Numbered from the stretch's first letter, positions 44,784 through 55,740 are shown. The stretch: DNA of 64,000 nt from Rana temporaria (GCF_905171775.1 NC_053492.1:278524938-278588937); one strand, 5' to 3'. Program-made: numbers and translations. Notes: generated by a model from the letters alone, not told the origin.

Positions 44784-45966
44784 GGTTTCATGTACACCGG
44801 ACGTTTTTAAAAACCTCTCCTGAACTATTTAACTTGACAGATAGTAACCAACGTTTTAAAATGTCAATTTTGCCGTGTTTACAAGCCGTGTTTTGCGTTT
44901 ATAAGCGTTTTTTTCAAATAGCCAAAAAATGAAAAATGGCTGTAACGAAACACGGCTAAATGTGAATTACCACGTTTACATGCATTTACAAGCTGTTGTT
45001 ACAGACATTAGACAAGATGAGTTATCGGTGGGTGTCTCTATCATGTGCCACATCCAAATGATTTAGACAAGAAAAAAAGATATATCCCCTGACTGGACTT
45101 TTAAGGCACTCAAGTATAAACAAAAGTTGAAAAAGTGTTATTTATTAATAAAGTACAAACATGGTAATGAAAGATAAAATTGTGCATAAATGGAATGCAC
45201 ACAGTACGTCGACATCCAGCAGCTTGCTTGGACGCCGGAGGGTATCCCCACACGTTCGTCTATAAGTGGCCACTAGCTTTGCAAATACTGTACAGTATAT
45301 CCAACTGAGATTCATCAACGTTGCTTACCCCATGCCCAAAGGTCTGTGTATATTTGGCTTCAGTACTGCTAGGTGACAAATCCTCCCTGGTGGTTTAGGC
45401 CACTATCAGTGATCAGTTGTAGACTTCTGTAGACCAGCACATCCAGGTCCAGGACATAGCTCTGTTTGTTTTTTCCTTGTTTTTAATATGCTATGGAATG
45501 TCATGCATAAAATAGTTTTTAGTTTTTCTACATACCCCTGAAGAAGGAGATTGGATTCTCTGAAATGTTGGGTGATCTACCGAAAAATTGTGTGAATCAT
45601 TGTGGTTATTATTTGATAGAAACTCACATGCAGTACTGTGTACATTCCATTTATGCACAATTTTATCTTTCAGTACCATGTTTATACTTTATTAAGAACA
45701 CTTTTTCAACATTTGTTTATACTTGAGTGCCTTAAAAGTCCAGTCAGGGGATATATCGTTCTTCTTGTTACAGACATTGTGCATTTCAAATGCCTCTGAA
45801 CATTCATCCTGAATGCATTTTTTTGTGTTACAAAAAATGCTTATAAACTGCCTAGAAACCACCATAAACGACCCTGTGTATATGTACTGATAAAATAACA
45901 TAGAGGAGAGTTCAGGGGCAGCTGAAAAAAACACCCAACTGCTCCAGCAGCAGTGTACATGAGGCC
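44784..45966. mobile_element. PIF/Harbinger-like element, split by snap-back insertion
   Basis: Ends GGTTTCATGTACAC and GTGTACATGAGGCC, with TAA at 44781-44783 and 45967-45969. The body is interrupted by the insertion 45010-45766 and its 12-bp duplication; removing these leaves a roughly 410-bp MITE with GTTTACA/CGTTT words on both sides. Confidence 0.75.
45010..45766 (+). mobile_element. Snap-back retroelement-like insertion, copy B
   Basis: The 12-bp sequence GTTACAGACATT flanks it exactly (44998-45009 and 45767-45778). Arms 45068-45206 and 45633-45766 are inverted copies of about 130 bases at more than 90% identity by eye; CTGACTGGACTTTTAAGGC is mirrored at the right. The left arm carries TAATAAAGTAC. 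A hairpin core, CTGAAGAAGGAGATTGG...TTCTCTGAAAT, lies at 45538-45565. About 58 extra bases precede the left arm. No coding sequence. Confidence 0.65.
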
Positions 45967-46108
45967 TAACTATGCACACTTAATTTCAGGAAGATGGAAA
46001 TATGAAGAGAACCCTACGCATCAGGTGTGTTATCTGAAGACATCTAGAAAATAATAGTTTAAAATGAAAATAACTAGAATAAAAATATATATATATATAC
46101 TCTATATA

Positions 46109-46478
46109 CACTATATTGTCAAAAGTATTGCGACGCCTGCCTGCACGCACATGAAGTTTAATAGCATCTCTGTCTTAGTTTGTAGGGTTCAATATTGAGT
46201 TGGCTCACCATTTGCAGTTATAACAGCTTCAACTCTTCTGGTAAGGCTGTCCACAAGATTTAGGAGTGTGTCTATGGAGATGTTTGACCGTTCTTCCAGA
46301 AGCGCATATGTGAGGTTAGGCACTGATTTTGGACAAGAAGTCCTGGCTCGCAGTCTCCACTCTAATTCATCCCAGAGGTGTTCTATCGGGTTGAGATCAG
46401 GACTCTGTGCAGGCCAGTCAAGCTCCTCCAACCCAAACTCTCTCATCCATGTCTTTATGGACCTTGGTTTGTGCACTG
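46109..46478 (-). mobile_element. Tc1-like transposon end with transposase 3' part
   Basis: After TA at 46107-46108 the end CACTATATTGTCAAAAGTAT is a familiar Tc1-like terminus. The transposase C-terminus is read on the minus strand directly inside it. The rest of the element is missing; at 46485 a piece in the opposite orientation begins. Confidence 0.85.
46189..46476 (-). pseudogene. Tc1-like transposase C-terminal third
   Basis: The open frame keeps HKPRSIKTWMREFGLEELDW and SPDLNPIEHLWDELEWRLR, the block with the third catalytic acidic residue (Glu in PIEHLW) of DD34E-type Tc1 transposases, and runs to a natural C-terminus about 60 residues later. The second Asp (QDNAP region) has been lost at the break near 46478. 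No in-frame stop occurs in the part kept, so this copy looks younger than the others. Confidence 0.85.
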
Positions 46479-46481
46479 GTT

Positions 46482-46532
46482 CGAATCATTTGGTGGAGGG
46501 GGCATTAAGGTGTGGGGATGTTTTTCAGGGGT
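46482..46532 (+). pseudogene. Tc1-like transposase scrap, opposite strand
   Basis: The plus strand reads FGGGGIKVWGCFSG, a variant of the GGGSVMVWGCFS motif around the first part of the Tc1 catalytic domain. It abuts the minus-strand C-terminal piece, so the two parts were brought head-on by inversion or by two insertions. A TA-rich run follows at once. Confidence 0.65.
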
Positions 46533-46640
46533 TATATATAGCTATATATATATGTATATAAATATATATATCTATATATATCTATATACTGTATATATAG
46601 ATATATATCTATATACATATAGATATATATAGTCATGGCA
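46525..46640 (+). repeat. TA/TATC-rich microsatellite
   Basis: Irregular runs of TATATA, TATATC and GATATA over about 115 bases. The tyrosine-isoleucine frame here is an artefact. Confidence 0.9.
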
Positions 46641-47475
46641 TGGAAAAATAAATATTATGGTCAGGGCAACTGTTAGCATCAAAGTGGAACCTAACTGTAT
46701 CTGAGCACCACAAACTGAAAATGCAATTTAACCCATTTTTTTTACATCACTCATACATCCATGTCTTAATGCTTTATTTTGTTGAGAAACTACTTTGAAA
46801 TGCAAAATTTATAGCTGCGGACATCTTAAGTAAGGGCAGATTATTTTATCGCATTTAGTTCCTGGAATCTATTCAGGAGAGTGTTATTAGCTGAGAAAGT
46901 CCCTCCTCTCCTCCTCCAGATGAAATAAATAAATGCTTATTTGACTCCTGGAATGTATGCTATTGGTGTTCCCCTAGGCAGACTTCCCTTTACTTTCTAT
47001 CCTGTAGATACTACAGGATTTAAGAGGAAATGTCTGAAAAGTGTGGGAAATGTCCTATTAGCCATGATTTCCCTTTACTTTCAGTCTTGGTGACAGCCAA
47101 CACTAGGACAACTAGATTCACTGAATCTTCCTAATGCAAATGTAATCTACTAACACACATACAAGCATTTCAACTGGCTACCTTGATAAGGTCAAATGAC
47201 ATGCTAAGTTCTATATCTCCTATAGGTTTCACACATCATTGCATGAGTCAGCCAAAATCAAAGTCAGCAACTGTTCCTTGAGGCATACCACAAGCTTGAA
47301 AGTGTTGCACAATGGAAGTAAATCTGTAGATTGTTGTGTAAAATAATATATCCCATATCTGAATGAGACACATGCTGTCCAGATGTAAATGACAGAAATA
47401 ACTGCTTTTCTTCTTCTTTGCCTTTCTGGGAATCATGAAAAAAAATCATCACGCACACAGAAATATCCTATAGAA
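46641..47475. other. No gene; contains a repeat related to 48838-49912
   Basis: 46985-47130 (TTTACTTTCTATCCTGTAGA, GAAATGTCCTATTAGCCA, CACTAGGACAACTAGATTCA) matches the interrupted sequence around the hAT element at 48860-49782. No coding similarity. Confidence 0.45.
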
Positions 47476-48042
47476 TAGTGGTTCTCAACCTTCTAGCGCC
47501 GTGACCCCTTGATAAAATTTCCCAAGTTGTGGGGACCCCTAACAGTAAAATTATTTGCGGGGCAAGACAAGTGATTTGCTCCCCTAACCCACAGACATAT
47601 AGCGCTCCCTGAGTCCCTTCCACTCGTACAGTGTAAAAAACCCTTATGGTACATTTTAGGATGTACCACTCTTTCTCTTTGTTCTCCTTTCTTTCCCTTT
47701 TATCTCTCTCTATCCTAATTTCTTGTTTTTTCCCCCCATCCCTCTCTCTAGCCGTGTTTCTTGTTATTTCTCTTATTCTTTCTCTCCCCTTTTCTTGGTT
47801 CCTCCCCCTTTTCCTCTCCCTTCCATCTATTCTCTATTTTTATTCCTTCACTTACTCCTTGGTGGGAGGACGCAGGAACATACCAGCTGGCCGGCCACAG
47901 GCTCCAAGGACAGCCCTGCTGGGGGGCCGCAAAAGGCTGGGAGAGCGGTGTGGGCTTCAGGAACAGCTCAGGATTCGGTGACCCCTGACAAATCATCATT
48001 TGACCCCCGAGGGGGTCCCGACCCCCAGGTTGAGAACCACTG
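47476..48042 (-). mobile_element. hAT-type non-autonomous element, reverse shorter copy
   Basis: Ends TAGTGGTTCTCAACC and GGTTGAGAACCACTG, with a perfect 8-bp duplication CTATAGAA at 47468-47475 and 48043-48050. It is the reverse of 11480-12509: CTTATGGTACATTTTAGG corresponds to the complement near 12340. Its first base is mutated from C to T. Confidence 0.9.
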
Positions 48043-48050
48043 CTATAGAA

Positions 48051-48859
48051 GAAGAAATACATGTAGATACTGTAAAATGCTTTAGGTTTGTGTAATAAAT
48101 TGCTGTTAATATTCTGCCAGCTGCTGGAATGGAAAAAAGGGCACTGGAATGAATATCATATTTTCAGGTTGGTCAAGAGCTTTGGGGGTTCTATATACTG
48201 AACAAGGGTGTTGCCTACACAAATTTTGCCTCAGGTGTCCCTAAGACTAGCCATACACTGTTTGAATGTTGTCTGGTTCTTGATGATTCAGCTGCTGAAC
48301 TTTGTCCAGTGGGTGGCCCTGTTGGCATCCTCCCACCCAAAATCCGTGACTAAAGAATCAAAGGAGCAGGGCAGAACATTTTCAGCTTAATATTGGCTGC
48401 ATCCATAGACATCTTTACAGAGGGTGTCAATCACTGCTGCTGTGTTCACCACTTTCATAGATTCAAATACACCTGGATGACAAAGAGTTAGATGTAGAGC
48501 CTTGTCCCTTGCTGTGCACACCTAATTACAGTAAGACGCAAAGAAGAGGAGGACCATGCACATCATGTAACTGGCCTGAAGACACTTAGAAAAGAAGAGT
48601 GTAAAAGAAAAAAAGAACACCCAGGTCATTCACAAATCAATATAAGTGCCTGGTCAAGTGTAAGCACTAAGCTTCAGATTGGGTTAGAGGGGCAGTTAAA
48701 AGTTAGGGCTTCATTTTATTGGTTAGGTTAGAAGCAGTGGTTAGGTATGGAGCAGTTAAAGGTTGTTAATTTACGATCACCCCTAAGGTTTTGGATAAAG
48801 TAGGAGTATTTTTGCTGTGTTATATTATGTAGATGTTCTTTTACTTCTTGTCCTGTAGA
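48051..48859. other. No gene recognised
   Basis: Sequence without element ends. The last 20 bases belong to the repeat interrupted by the next element. Confidence 0.4.
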
Positions 48860-49782
48860 CAGGGCCGATCCTAGGCAGGGTGCGCAGGGTGCTTTGCACC
48901 CAGGTGCCTGCAGAGGTGGGGGCGCCGATGTGTATACACACACTAAAGTTCCTCAAAGAAGCTACTTGCAGGACATTTTTGGACGTCCTGCCAGTGCACC
49001 GATCCAGTGTGAAAGCACTCGAGCTCTCACACTGGTATTGCAGATGAGGCTTTTTTCAGGTGCTATTTTTAACTATTTTAAAGTGCCTGAAAAACCCTTC
49101 CAGTGTGAAAGGGGTCTAATGGACCATCTTCTGTACAATTGTCTGCAGTCTCTGACCATCTCCTGTATCATGTCTGCAGTCTCTGACCATCTCCTATATC
49201 ATGTCTGCAGTCTCTGACCATCTCCTGTACTATGTCTGCAGTCTTGATTTTCTCCTGTACTATGTCTGCAGTCTCTAATAATTTTCTATATCATGTCTGC
49301 AGTCTCTAATCATCTCCTATATCACGTCTGCAGTTTCTGATCATCTCATGTACCATGTCTGCAGTCTCTGATTGTCTCCTGTACTATGTCTGCAGTCTCT
49401 GATCCTCTTCTGTATCATGTCTGCAATCTCTGACCATTTCCTGGATTATGTCGGCAATCTCTAACCATGTCCTGTAGTATGTCTGGGTATTTTTTTAACA
49501 GATTCTATAACAGAAGCCCTCTCTGTATCCATCAGAGAGGCTCCCCCCCCCCCCCAGGTCCCAATAAAGTACTCTGCTTCTCTTCCTTTATTTTGTTTAT
49601 TGTTAAGAGATCATGTAAATATCCCAGGGTAATGAAGACTTTGTGGGGGAGCATTTCTGTGGTTGAGTCGTTGCCATAGAGACATTTGTAAAGGGGAGGA
49701 GTTGGCAAAATGACCACGCCCATGTGGGGGGCGCCAGAAATATTTCTGCACCCAGGCGCTTGTGACCCTAGGATCGGCCCTG
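48860..49782. mobile_element. hAT-type element, CAGGGCCGATCCTAGG ends
   Basis: Ends CAGGGCCGATCCTAGG and CCTAGGATCGGCCCTG, with a perfect 8-bp duplication CCTGTAGA at 48852-48859 and 49783-49790. It carries a minisatellite (49125-49485) and a poly-C run at 49543-49556. The same end sequence bounds 57793-58142. No transposase. Confidence 0.9.
49125..49485 (+). repeat. 31-bp minisatellite inside the hAT element
   Basis: About 11 imperfect copies of CTGACCATCTCCTGTATCA followed by TGTCTGCAGTCT. Related in sequence to the larger array at 50205-50885. Confidence 0.9.
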
Positions 49783-50204
49783 CCTGTAGATACTACAGAA
49801 GTAAAAAAAAAAATTCTCCACATTGTGAGAAATGTCCTATTAGCCAGGATTTCTCCTTACTTTCACTTTTGGTGTCATCCATCACTAGGACAAATAGATA
49901 CACTGAATCTCTCTAACAGTAACAATAAAACTGACAGAGATTTTAACCCCCTCGCCACCACAAATGAAAATTTAAAAACTTTTTCGGAACAGAGCAGCTA
50001 TAGTTAGAGCCCTGCCCCGCCCCTGGCCCGATCACTGCGAACTACAGCCACTCTGTTCTGAGCATACAGGCTACATAGGGTGGGGTCAGTGTGTCAGTGG
50101 AGCTCCCAGCCCCGCCCTCTCTCTGCTGGCTAGCATGCGAATACAGCCTCCCGTGTCCTCTGTGCACTCTGTAAAGCCGTCGCCGGGGCCCCAATTCACA
50201 GGAA
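49783..50204. other. Repeat flank; GC-richer stretch, no gene
   Basis: 49783-49912 completes the repeat interrupted by the hAT element. 49940-50204 is GC-richer, with CCCCGCCC words. It is not CpG-island-like over enough length to call a promoter. Confidence 0.4.
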
Positions 50205-50885
50205 ATCTCATGCAGTATGACCGCAGTCTGGTTATCTCATGCAGTATGTCCTCAGTCTCTGGTAATCTCATGCAGTATGTCCGCAGTCTCTAGTAATTTC
50301 GTGCAGTATGTCTTCAGTCTCTGGTAATTTTGTGCAGTATGTCTTCAATCTCTGGTAATTTCCTGCAGTATGTCCGCAATCTCTGGTAATCTTGTGCAGT
50401 ATTTTCCGCAGTCTGGTAATCTCGTGCAGTATGTCCGCAGTCTCTATTAATCTCGTGCAGCATGTCTGCAGTCTCTGGTAATCTCGTGCAGTATGTCCGC
50501 AGTCTGGTAATCTTGTGCAGTATGTCAGCAGTCTCTGGTAATCTCGTGCAGTATGTCCACAGTCACTGGTTGTCTCTTGCAGTATGTCAGCAGTCTCTGG
50601 TAATCTCATGCAGTATGTCTGCAGTCTGGTAATCTTGTGCAGTATGTCCGCAGTCTGGTAATTTCGTGCAGTATGTCCGCAGTCTCTGGTAATCTCCTGC
50701 AGTATGTCCGCAGTCTCTGGTAATCTCTTGCAGTATGTCCACAGTCTGGTAATCTCTTGCAGTATGTCCGCAGTCTGGTGATCTCGGGCAGTATGTCTGC
50801 AGTCTGGTAATCTCCTGCAGTATGTCCGCAGTCTCTGGTAATCTCCTGCAGTATGTCTACACTCTCTGACCCTCTCCTGTAGTAT
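50205..50885 (+). repeat. 27-31-bp minisatellite array
   Basis: Roughly 23 copies of TAATCTCGTGCAGTATGTC followed by CGCAGTCTCTGG; shortened units lack TCTC or similar. It shares TATGTC-GCAGTCTCTG with the array at 49125-49485. The long minus-strand frame with repeated Arg-Leu-Pro-Glu-Thr words is an artefact of the array. Confidence 0.9.
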
Positions 50886-52189
50886 GTGTATTAATGTGCC
50901 ACTTTACTTGCTCAATTATTTAGGATTGCTCCACTGCTCAGTGAGTGGTAATGCTGTGTATTAACCTATAGCAACCAATTAGTGAGCGCTAATAATGTGC
51001 AGTAACCTCTAGCAACCAATCGGCAAGTTGAAATTATGTTTGTAACCTCTAGCAACCAGCCAGTGAGCGGTAAGGATAGGCTGTAACCTCTGGCAAACAA
51101 TTGCTGCGTGATCTACTGCAGTAAACTGATTTTTAGTCTATCTGCTATTTTTTTGTATGTCGCAGAAGGGGGGGGGGGGGGAGTGGGCAAGAAAATGTTT
51201 GCCAAGGGTCCAATCAAAATTAGGGCCCAATCACCTGCTGCACCGCCGCTAGGGTAAGAGTTCGTTAGCAGTAAAGCAATGCTAATTTTAGCGGCGCTTT
51301 ACCACTGTTATAGTGGCGCTTTTTGGCCACTAGCAAGGTGCTTTTAGCCTCCGCTAGCGGCTGGGGAAAGGGTTAAAAGCGCCCGTAAAGCGCGACTGTC
51401 GAATCGCTTTGCAGGTGCATTGGCAGCGGTGCCAATTGATTTCAATGATGGGCGGTGGAGCAGTGGTGTATGCAACACTCCCGCATTGCCCGAAAGATGC
51501 TGCTTGCAGGACTTTTTCTAACGTCCCGCAAGTGCACCGCCCCAGTATGAAAAGGGTCTTAAACTCTGGACTCTGGGTAATGTTGGTGGTCAGGCTGGGG
51601 AGGGGGGGGGGCAGGCCTAAAGCTGTGTAAGGGGCCCCAACATTTATGATGGCTGCCCTGGGTGAATGTATAGCAGCATGTTACATGATACACCATAAAT
51701 TCGGGTGAACTGATCTTTTAAGTTTGGATTGGACTGGAGTGTTGCTGCCGTTATTGGATTGTATCCTTGTGGAATTAGAGGTGTGACACAAGTTCACGCA
51801 CTGCCTTTTAAATACACAGAGGGAGTGCTTAGTAGGGGAGTTTCTGTAAGGTCAAAATTATATTGCATCACTTCTATCAATAAAGAAATTGATTTGAAAA
51901 AAACATGTGGTAATGTTAAAAAAAATCTAAACATGTTAATATTGGCTGCATAGATCCCAATACAATCATAGGACAATCGAATGCTATATCAAAAATTTGA
52001 TTCAAATATTTGTTTGCTTTTCTACTCATCTATGGCCAGTTCAAGACTCGGCTTTCTTGAAGCTGTACAGTTCAAGTTCAGGTTTAAGACTAATGGGTTG
52101 CTGGCATTGGTTACTTCTACCCTTCCATAATTGATTTTTTTTTGTTACAACATTGGTTTGTTCCCTAGTTTCCCTATTGAATATTAAAG
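50886..52189. other. No gene; repeated short words
   Basis: 50960-51120 has three copies of AACCTCTAGCAACCA-type words about 50 bases apart. A G-run lies at 51169-51182. 51240-51560 is rich in GCGCTTT, GCTAGCGG and CGCCCGTAAAGCGC, which resembles an old GC-rich MITE without readable ends. 51660-52189 is AT-rich. Confidence 0.4.
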
Positions 52190-52330
52190 TGGAATTATAG
52201 CCTAATTTTATTTTTCTTAAAATAACAAACATGTCATAATTACCTGCTCTGTGCAATGCTTTTGCACAGAGCAGCCCCAAATCTCTTCTCCTGGGGTCCC
52301 CCTCTTGATGGGCAAACACCAAATCCTCTG
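52190..52330 (+). repeat. Fragment of the 27026-type TTAA element
   Basis: AACAAACATGTCATAATTACC, CTGCTCTGTGCAATGC and GCACAGAGCAGCCCCAAATC match the left part of 27026-27415. Truncated on the right. Confidence 0.6.
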
Positions 52331-53274
52331 ACAGGTAAAACATCTGCCATGTATGTATTTAATTTGTTATACTGTTTGCCTGGAGTTTCAGGTTTATATT
52401 AAATAATAAAATTTTAACTTTAAAATAAATTTATCAGCTCATTTAGTTGACTTTTATTATTAATATAAATTGAAGGTAGTTTTTATTCCTAAGGAATTGG
52501 CAAATGTCAGTCTATTTGTTTCTTCTTGAAAATTACCTTTGCAATGCTTTTAAAATTTGAAAACAATTGTTTAGTTTGCTTATCTGGCACAGCAGCTGTA
52601 CTGTACTGAACAAACAACGAGGTCAAGGATTCTGGACCAAGATGAGTAAAAGGCTTATAAAAACCTTCCGGCACTGGTTCAGTGAATTTCAGTGCATTCC
52701 TCTTGTGCTACAATTTGTTTATTTCTCTCGCAGTTTAAACTCAACCGTGGAGCTTGATAAATATGCTTTAAGTGGCTTTTAGCAATACAATGTACGTAAT
52801 AGACATATATTGATGTTTAATGTGATAATAGTAATACTTTAAAGTAGTAAGCATAGGTTTGTTGATCAGCTTTAGGTTAAAACAAAAATAATCATCAAAT
52901 TATCACTAACAGCTAAACTGTAAACTGGGACAAACCTTTTTTTAGGTTTTGAGGGATGGTTAGAACCCGCCAGGTTTTTATTACTGTCTGTGTTCTTTGT
53001 TCATGTGACCATTATTATTGGGACTGGGCCACCATTCACACTGGCGTGACATGCTTTTTCCAAATTGCACCTGAAGTTGCACCTAATGTATTTCTATGGC
53101 TCTGTCTTCTTCTAGCTGTGACTTGAAGTGGTGCATTTTGAAAAGTAGTTCATGTATTCCTTTTTTTTCGACTTCAGCGCAAATTATCTCTCATAGACTG
53201 TAATGTAAATCACCCTGAAGTCATGCCTGTGTGCATATTAGTGTGATTTTGAGCCATTTTCACTGTATTTTTTC
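52331..53274. other. No gene; possible MITE piece at 53030-53262
   Basis: AT-rich to 53025. GGGCCACCATTCACACTGGCG at 53028 and repeated AAGT/GACTTC words to 53262 resemble the elements at 26222-26559 and 16651-16920, but the right end is not clear. Confidence 0.35.
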
Positions 53275-53780
53275 ACCCTTTCCTGTTCACAAAACAAAAT
53301 AAGCGGGTTCCCAGCTGACAGCCGAATAATAAACAGATATGCTGGCAAATTTAAAAAATTGCATAGGGGTCTCCCCAATCCATGCCAGACCCCTAAATAT
53401 AGTAGGGATTTATGGGGAAACCCAAGCCAAAATAAAAAAAATGGCATGGGGTTCCCCCAAAATTCATACAATACCCTTATCTGAGCGAGCAAATCCGCCA
53501 GGCCAGGAAATGGCGGGGATAAGCAAGCACCCCCCCCCCAAACCATACCAGGCCACATGCCCTCAACATAGGGATGCTTTGAGGTAGTGGGGATCCCCCC
53601 CCAATTCACTTTGTCCCCATGTTGATGAGGACAAGGGCGTCTCCTCTACGGCCCTGGCCCAGTGGTTGTGGGGGTGCAGGGGGTAACTTATCGGAAACTG
53701 GAAGCCTTATGTGAATGAGTATGGGGTACTTGGTGTTCCTACTGATTAACCAAAACAGTGCAAAGTAAATAAAAACATAA
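53275..53780 (+). repeat. TAGGGATGAGC-family fragment
   Basis: Contains GGGGTCTCCCCAATCCATG, ATGGCATGGGGTTCCCCC, ACCATACCAGGCCACATG, TTGATGAGGACAAGGGCG and GGTTGTGGGGGTGCAGGGG in the family order. Both ends are missing. Confidence 0.7.
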
Positions 53781-54279
53781 CAACAGTTAAAAAAAAAACA
53801 TAAAAAAAAAATGTCCCCCAAAATAGATCCAACATCAACCATGATGAACGCCAGCTGCCTGTCAGGGCTGGGCTCAGCCCTCCCTTCTCTGAGCTGGCCG
53901 CTCAGCTGTCGGCTAACTGCCAGCTCCCATCTCTCCACAGTGACTCACCTGTTGATGATTTCCTGCTCGTCAGTCCTGCCTACTTAAGCCGTCCAGCCCA
54001 GATGATCTCTGCCTTCGCCTTGGTCGCAGAGACTATCTCCTGCATTCCTGTTAAAGACTTGACTTGCTTTGCTGACATTCTTTTTGGCTCCAGATCCTGC
54101 TTGCTGTTCCACTACGCTGATCCCTGTCTTCCTGATTTTCTGGCTTGTCTGACTATCCGTTCCAGTTACCGAATTTTGGCTATGTTTTGACTATGTTTGT
54201 TCTAGCTACTTTTATTATTAAACAAGTGTGATTTAAAGCAGTTGCGTAGTCCCCAAAGATTTTTTTTGTCACATGTAAG
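53781..54279. other. Unassigned; LTR-like composition
   Basis: 53850-54240 has CTGCCTACTTAAGCCGTCC, repeated TTCCTG/GCTTGCTG words and ends near TTATTATTAAACAAGTG. This is the composition of a ranid LTR-type repeat, but I see no matching second LTR, TG..CA ends or target duplication. A 62-codon frame inside has no motif. Confidence 0.35.
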
Positions 54280-54790
54280 GCAAAAGGCATAATGAAAAAC
54301 TTACCTTAGAACGAGGCGTTGATAACTCACCTGGTCCACGCTGAGGTAGCTGACATGTTGCCTCGGTGTGTCTTATGGGTATAGCGGCTCCAGCGCTGTG
54401 AGTGGCTGGAGCCGCAGTGTCGTCACTCCCCTCTGCAGTCAGAGGCTCATTGTGAGAGGGGATATCTCCTAAACCATAAAGGTGAACCCCATGCCAAAAT
54501 TAAAAAAACAAACATAGTCCATATCATACCCTTATCTGAGCATGCAGCCTCACAGGTCAGAAAAGGGGGGGTAAGTGAGTGCCCCCCCGAACCATACCAG
54601 GCCACATGACCTCAACATGAGGGGGATTTGGGGCAGGGGGGGCTCTGCCCCCCCCTTCCCAAAGCACAAGGGTCTCTTCCCCACAACCCTGGGTTGTTGT
54701 TAAGGGGGTCTTCAGGCAGGGGGGCCCCCATGTGAATGAGTATAGGCTATGTTGTACCCCTACCCCTTGGCCGAAGCTGTGTGAGGCCAG
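54280..54790 (+). repeat. TAGGGATGAGC-family fragment
   Basis: CATGCCAAAATTAAAAAAAC, CATACCCTTATCTGAGCATG, GAACCATACCAGGCCACATG and GTACCCCTACCCCTTGG follow the family order. It adjoins the DIRS remnant on the right. Confidence 0.65.
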
Positions 54791-54794
54791 AAAG

Positions 54795-55205
54795 TTCAGG
54801 ACTAATGGAAGGTCCCACTTGGAGAATGTTCCTTAGTTTCACTACGGCCTTGAAAAACTGGATTATTAGATCGTTAGAGGCCCACTGAAAAACTTATATG
54901 GCTGAAACTTGGCTTTTAAGTGTACTCGCACTCAGGCCTATTTCTAGACCTTTCTGCAGGAACCCAAGAATGTGAAATTCTGCCTACTCCTGGAACTTTC
55001 ACCAGTCTTTGTTAGAAACACTGTTTGTGCTATACATGCGAGCCTTCATGAGGGTTTGCACAACTTCTGTGTAGTAACCCAGATTTAGGAATCTCTGCCT
55101 TTCAATATCCAAGCCACTAACCAGAATCTCTCCAGTGCTGGGTTCAGAACTGGGCCCTGTAATAGGAGATCTGGCCTCAGTGGGAGCCCTGACACTAATG
55201 CATAG
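54795..55205 (-). pseudogene. DIRS-like tyrosine recombinase, N-terminal remnant
   Basis: Minus-strand frames give RFLNLGYYTEVVQTLMKARM and NSVSNKDW, then after stops LGFLQKGLEIGLSASTLKSQ and VSAI. The YT..V..TL..AR opening and F-LQ-G-..GLS-STLK-QVSA block are the N-terminal SAM-like part of DIRS recombinases. The catalytic RHRY half is absent, cut off by the repeat at 54280-54790. Confidence 0.65.
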
Positions 55206-55219
55206 AAATATAGGTATAT

Positions 55220-55740
55220 AGGCATATCAAGGGCGTTTTGGCCAGTCTGGGATTACTACCAGCACTGTGACATCTTCCAGTTTCAGTCTGTTCAGAAAGG
55301 ACACAATCAGAGGCATGGGGGGGAAGGCATAAGCTGTCCGAAAATTCCACATCAAAGTCAGTGCGTCCACCAAGGTTGCATGTAAATCATTCCATTTTGT
55401 GCAAAATCTTTGGAGTTTTGCATTGTCCAGAGACGCATAGAGGTCTATTTCTGGAAGAAAAGACCAGGCTACAAGTTTCCTGAACACTTACATCAATAGG
55501 GACCACTCATTGTCCATTGCGGTCCAGGACAGGTAGTGCGCCTGGAGGTTGACGTGTCCGGGTAAATATACTGCCGAGAGGAGAAGAAAATGCTCCTGGG
55601 ACTGACTCTGCGTGCCACCCTGCTTCTTGACATGGGGTATGGGCGTTACATTGTCCATATTTAGGAGGACTGAGCCCCCACGGATTGTCAGGGCAAACGC
55701 TAGGAGAGCTTGGATATTCTACCCTCAGTTCCAATTTGTT
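55220..55740 (-). pseudogene. DIRS-like RNase H region
   Basis: Two frames carry GGSVLLNMDNVTPIPHVKKQ and HVNLQAHYLSW (the LxxDN...V..I..QGG and N.QAD.LSR blocks), then PEIDLYASLDNAKLQRFC and FRTAYAFPPMPLI, ending in VIPDWPKRP. This is the characteristic polymerase tail of DIRS elements, in which D-L-F-A-S, N-K-PRF, AFPP and P-WP-RPW occur in order. Frameshifted near 55500. Confidence 0.75.

Noticed and set aside
49125..49485. Regular repeats considered as a CRISPR array
   Set aside because: No unique spacers; the whole unit repeats head to tail in a vertebrate transposon context.
50268..50609. 113-codon minus frame with repeated RLPET words
   Set aside because: Product of the 27-31-bp tandem array; frames shift with unit length and no start or promoter context exists.
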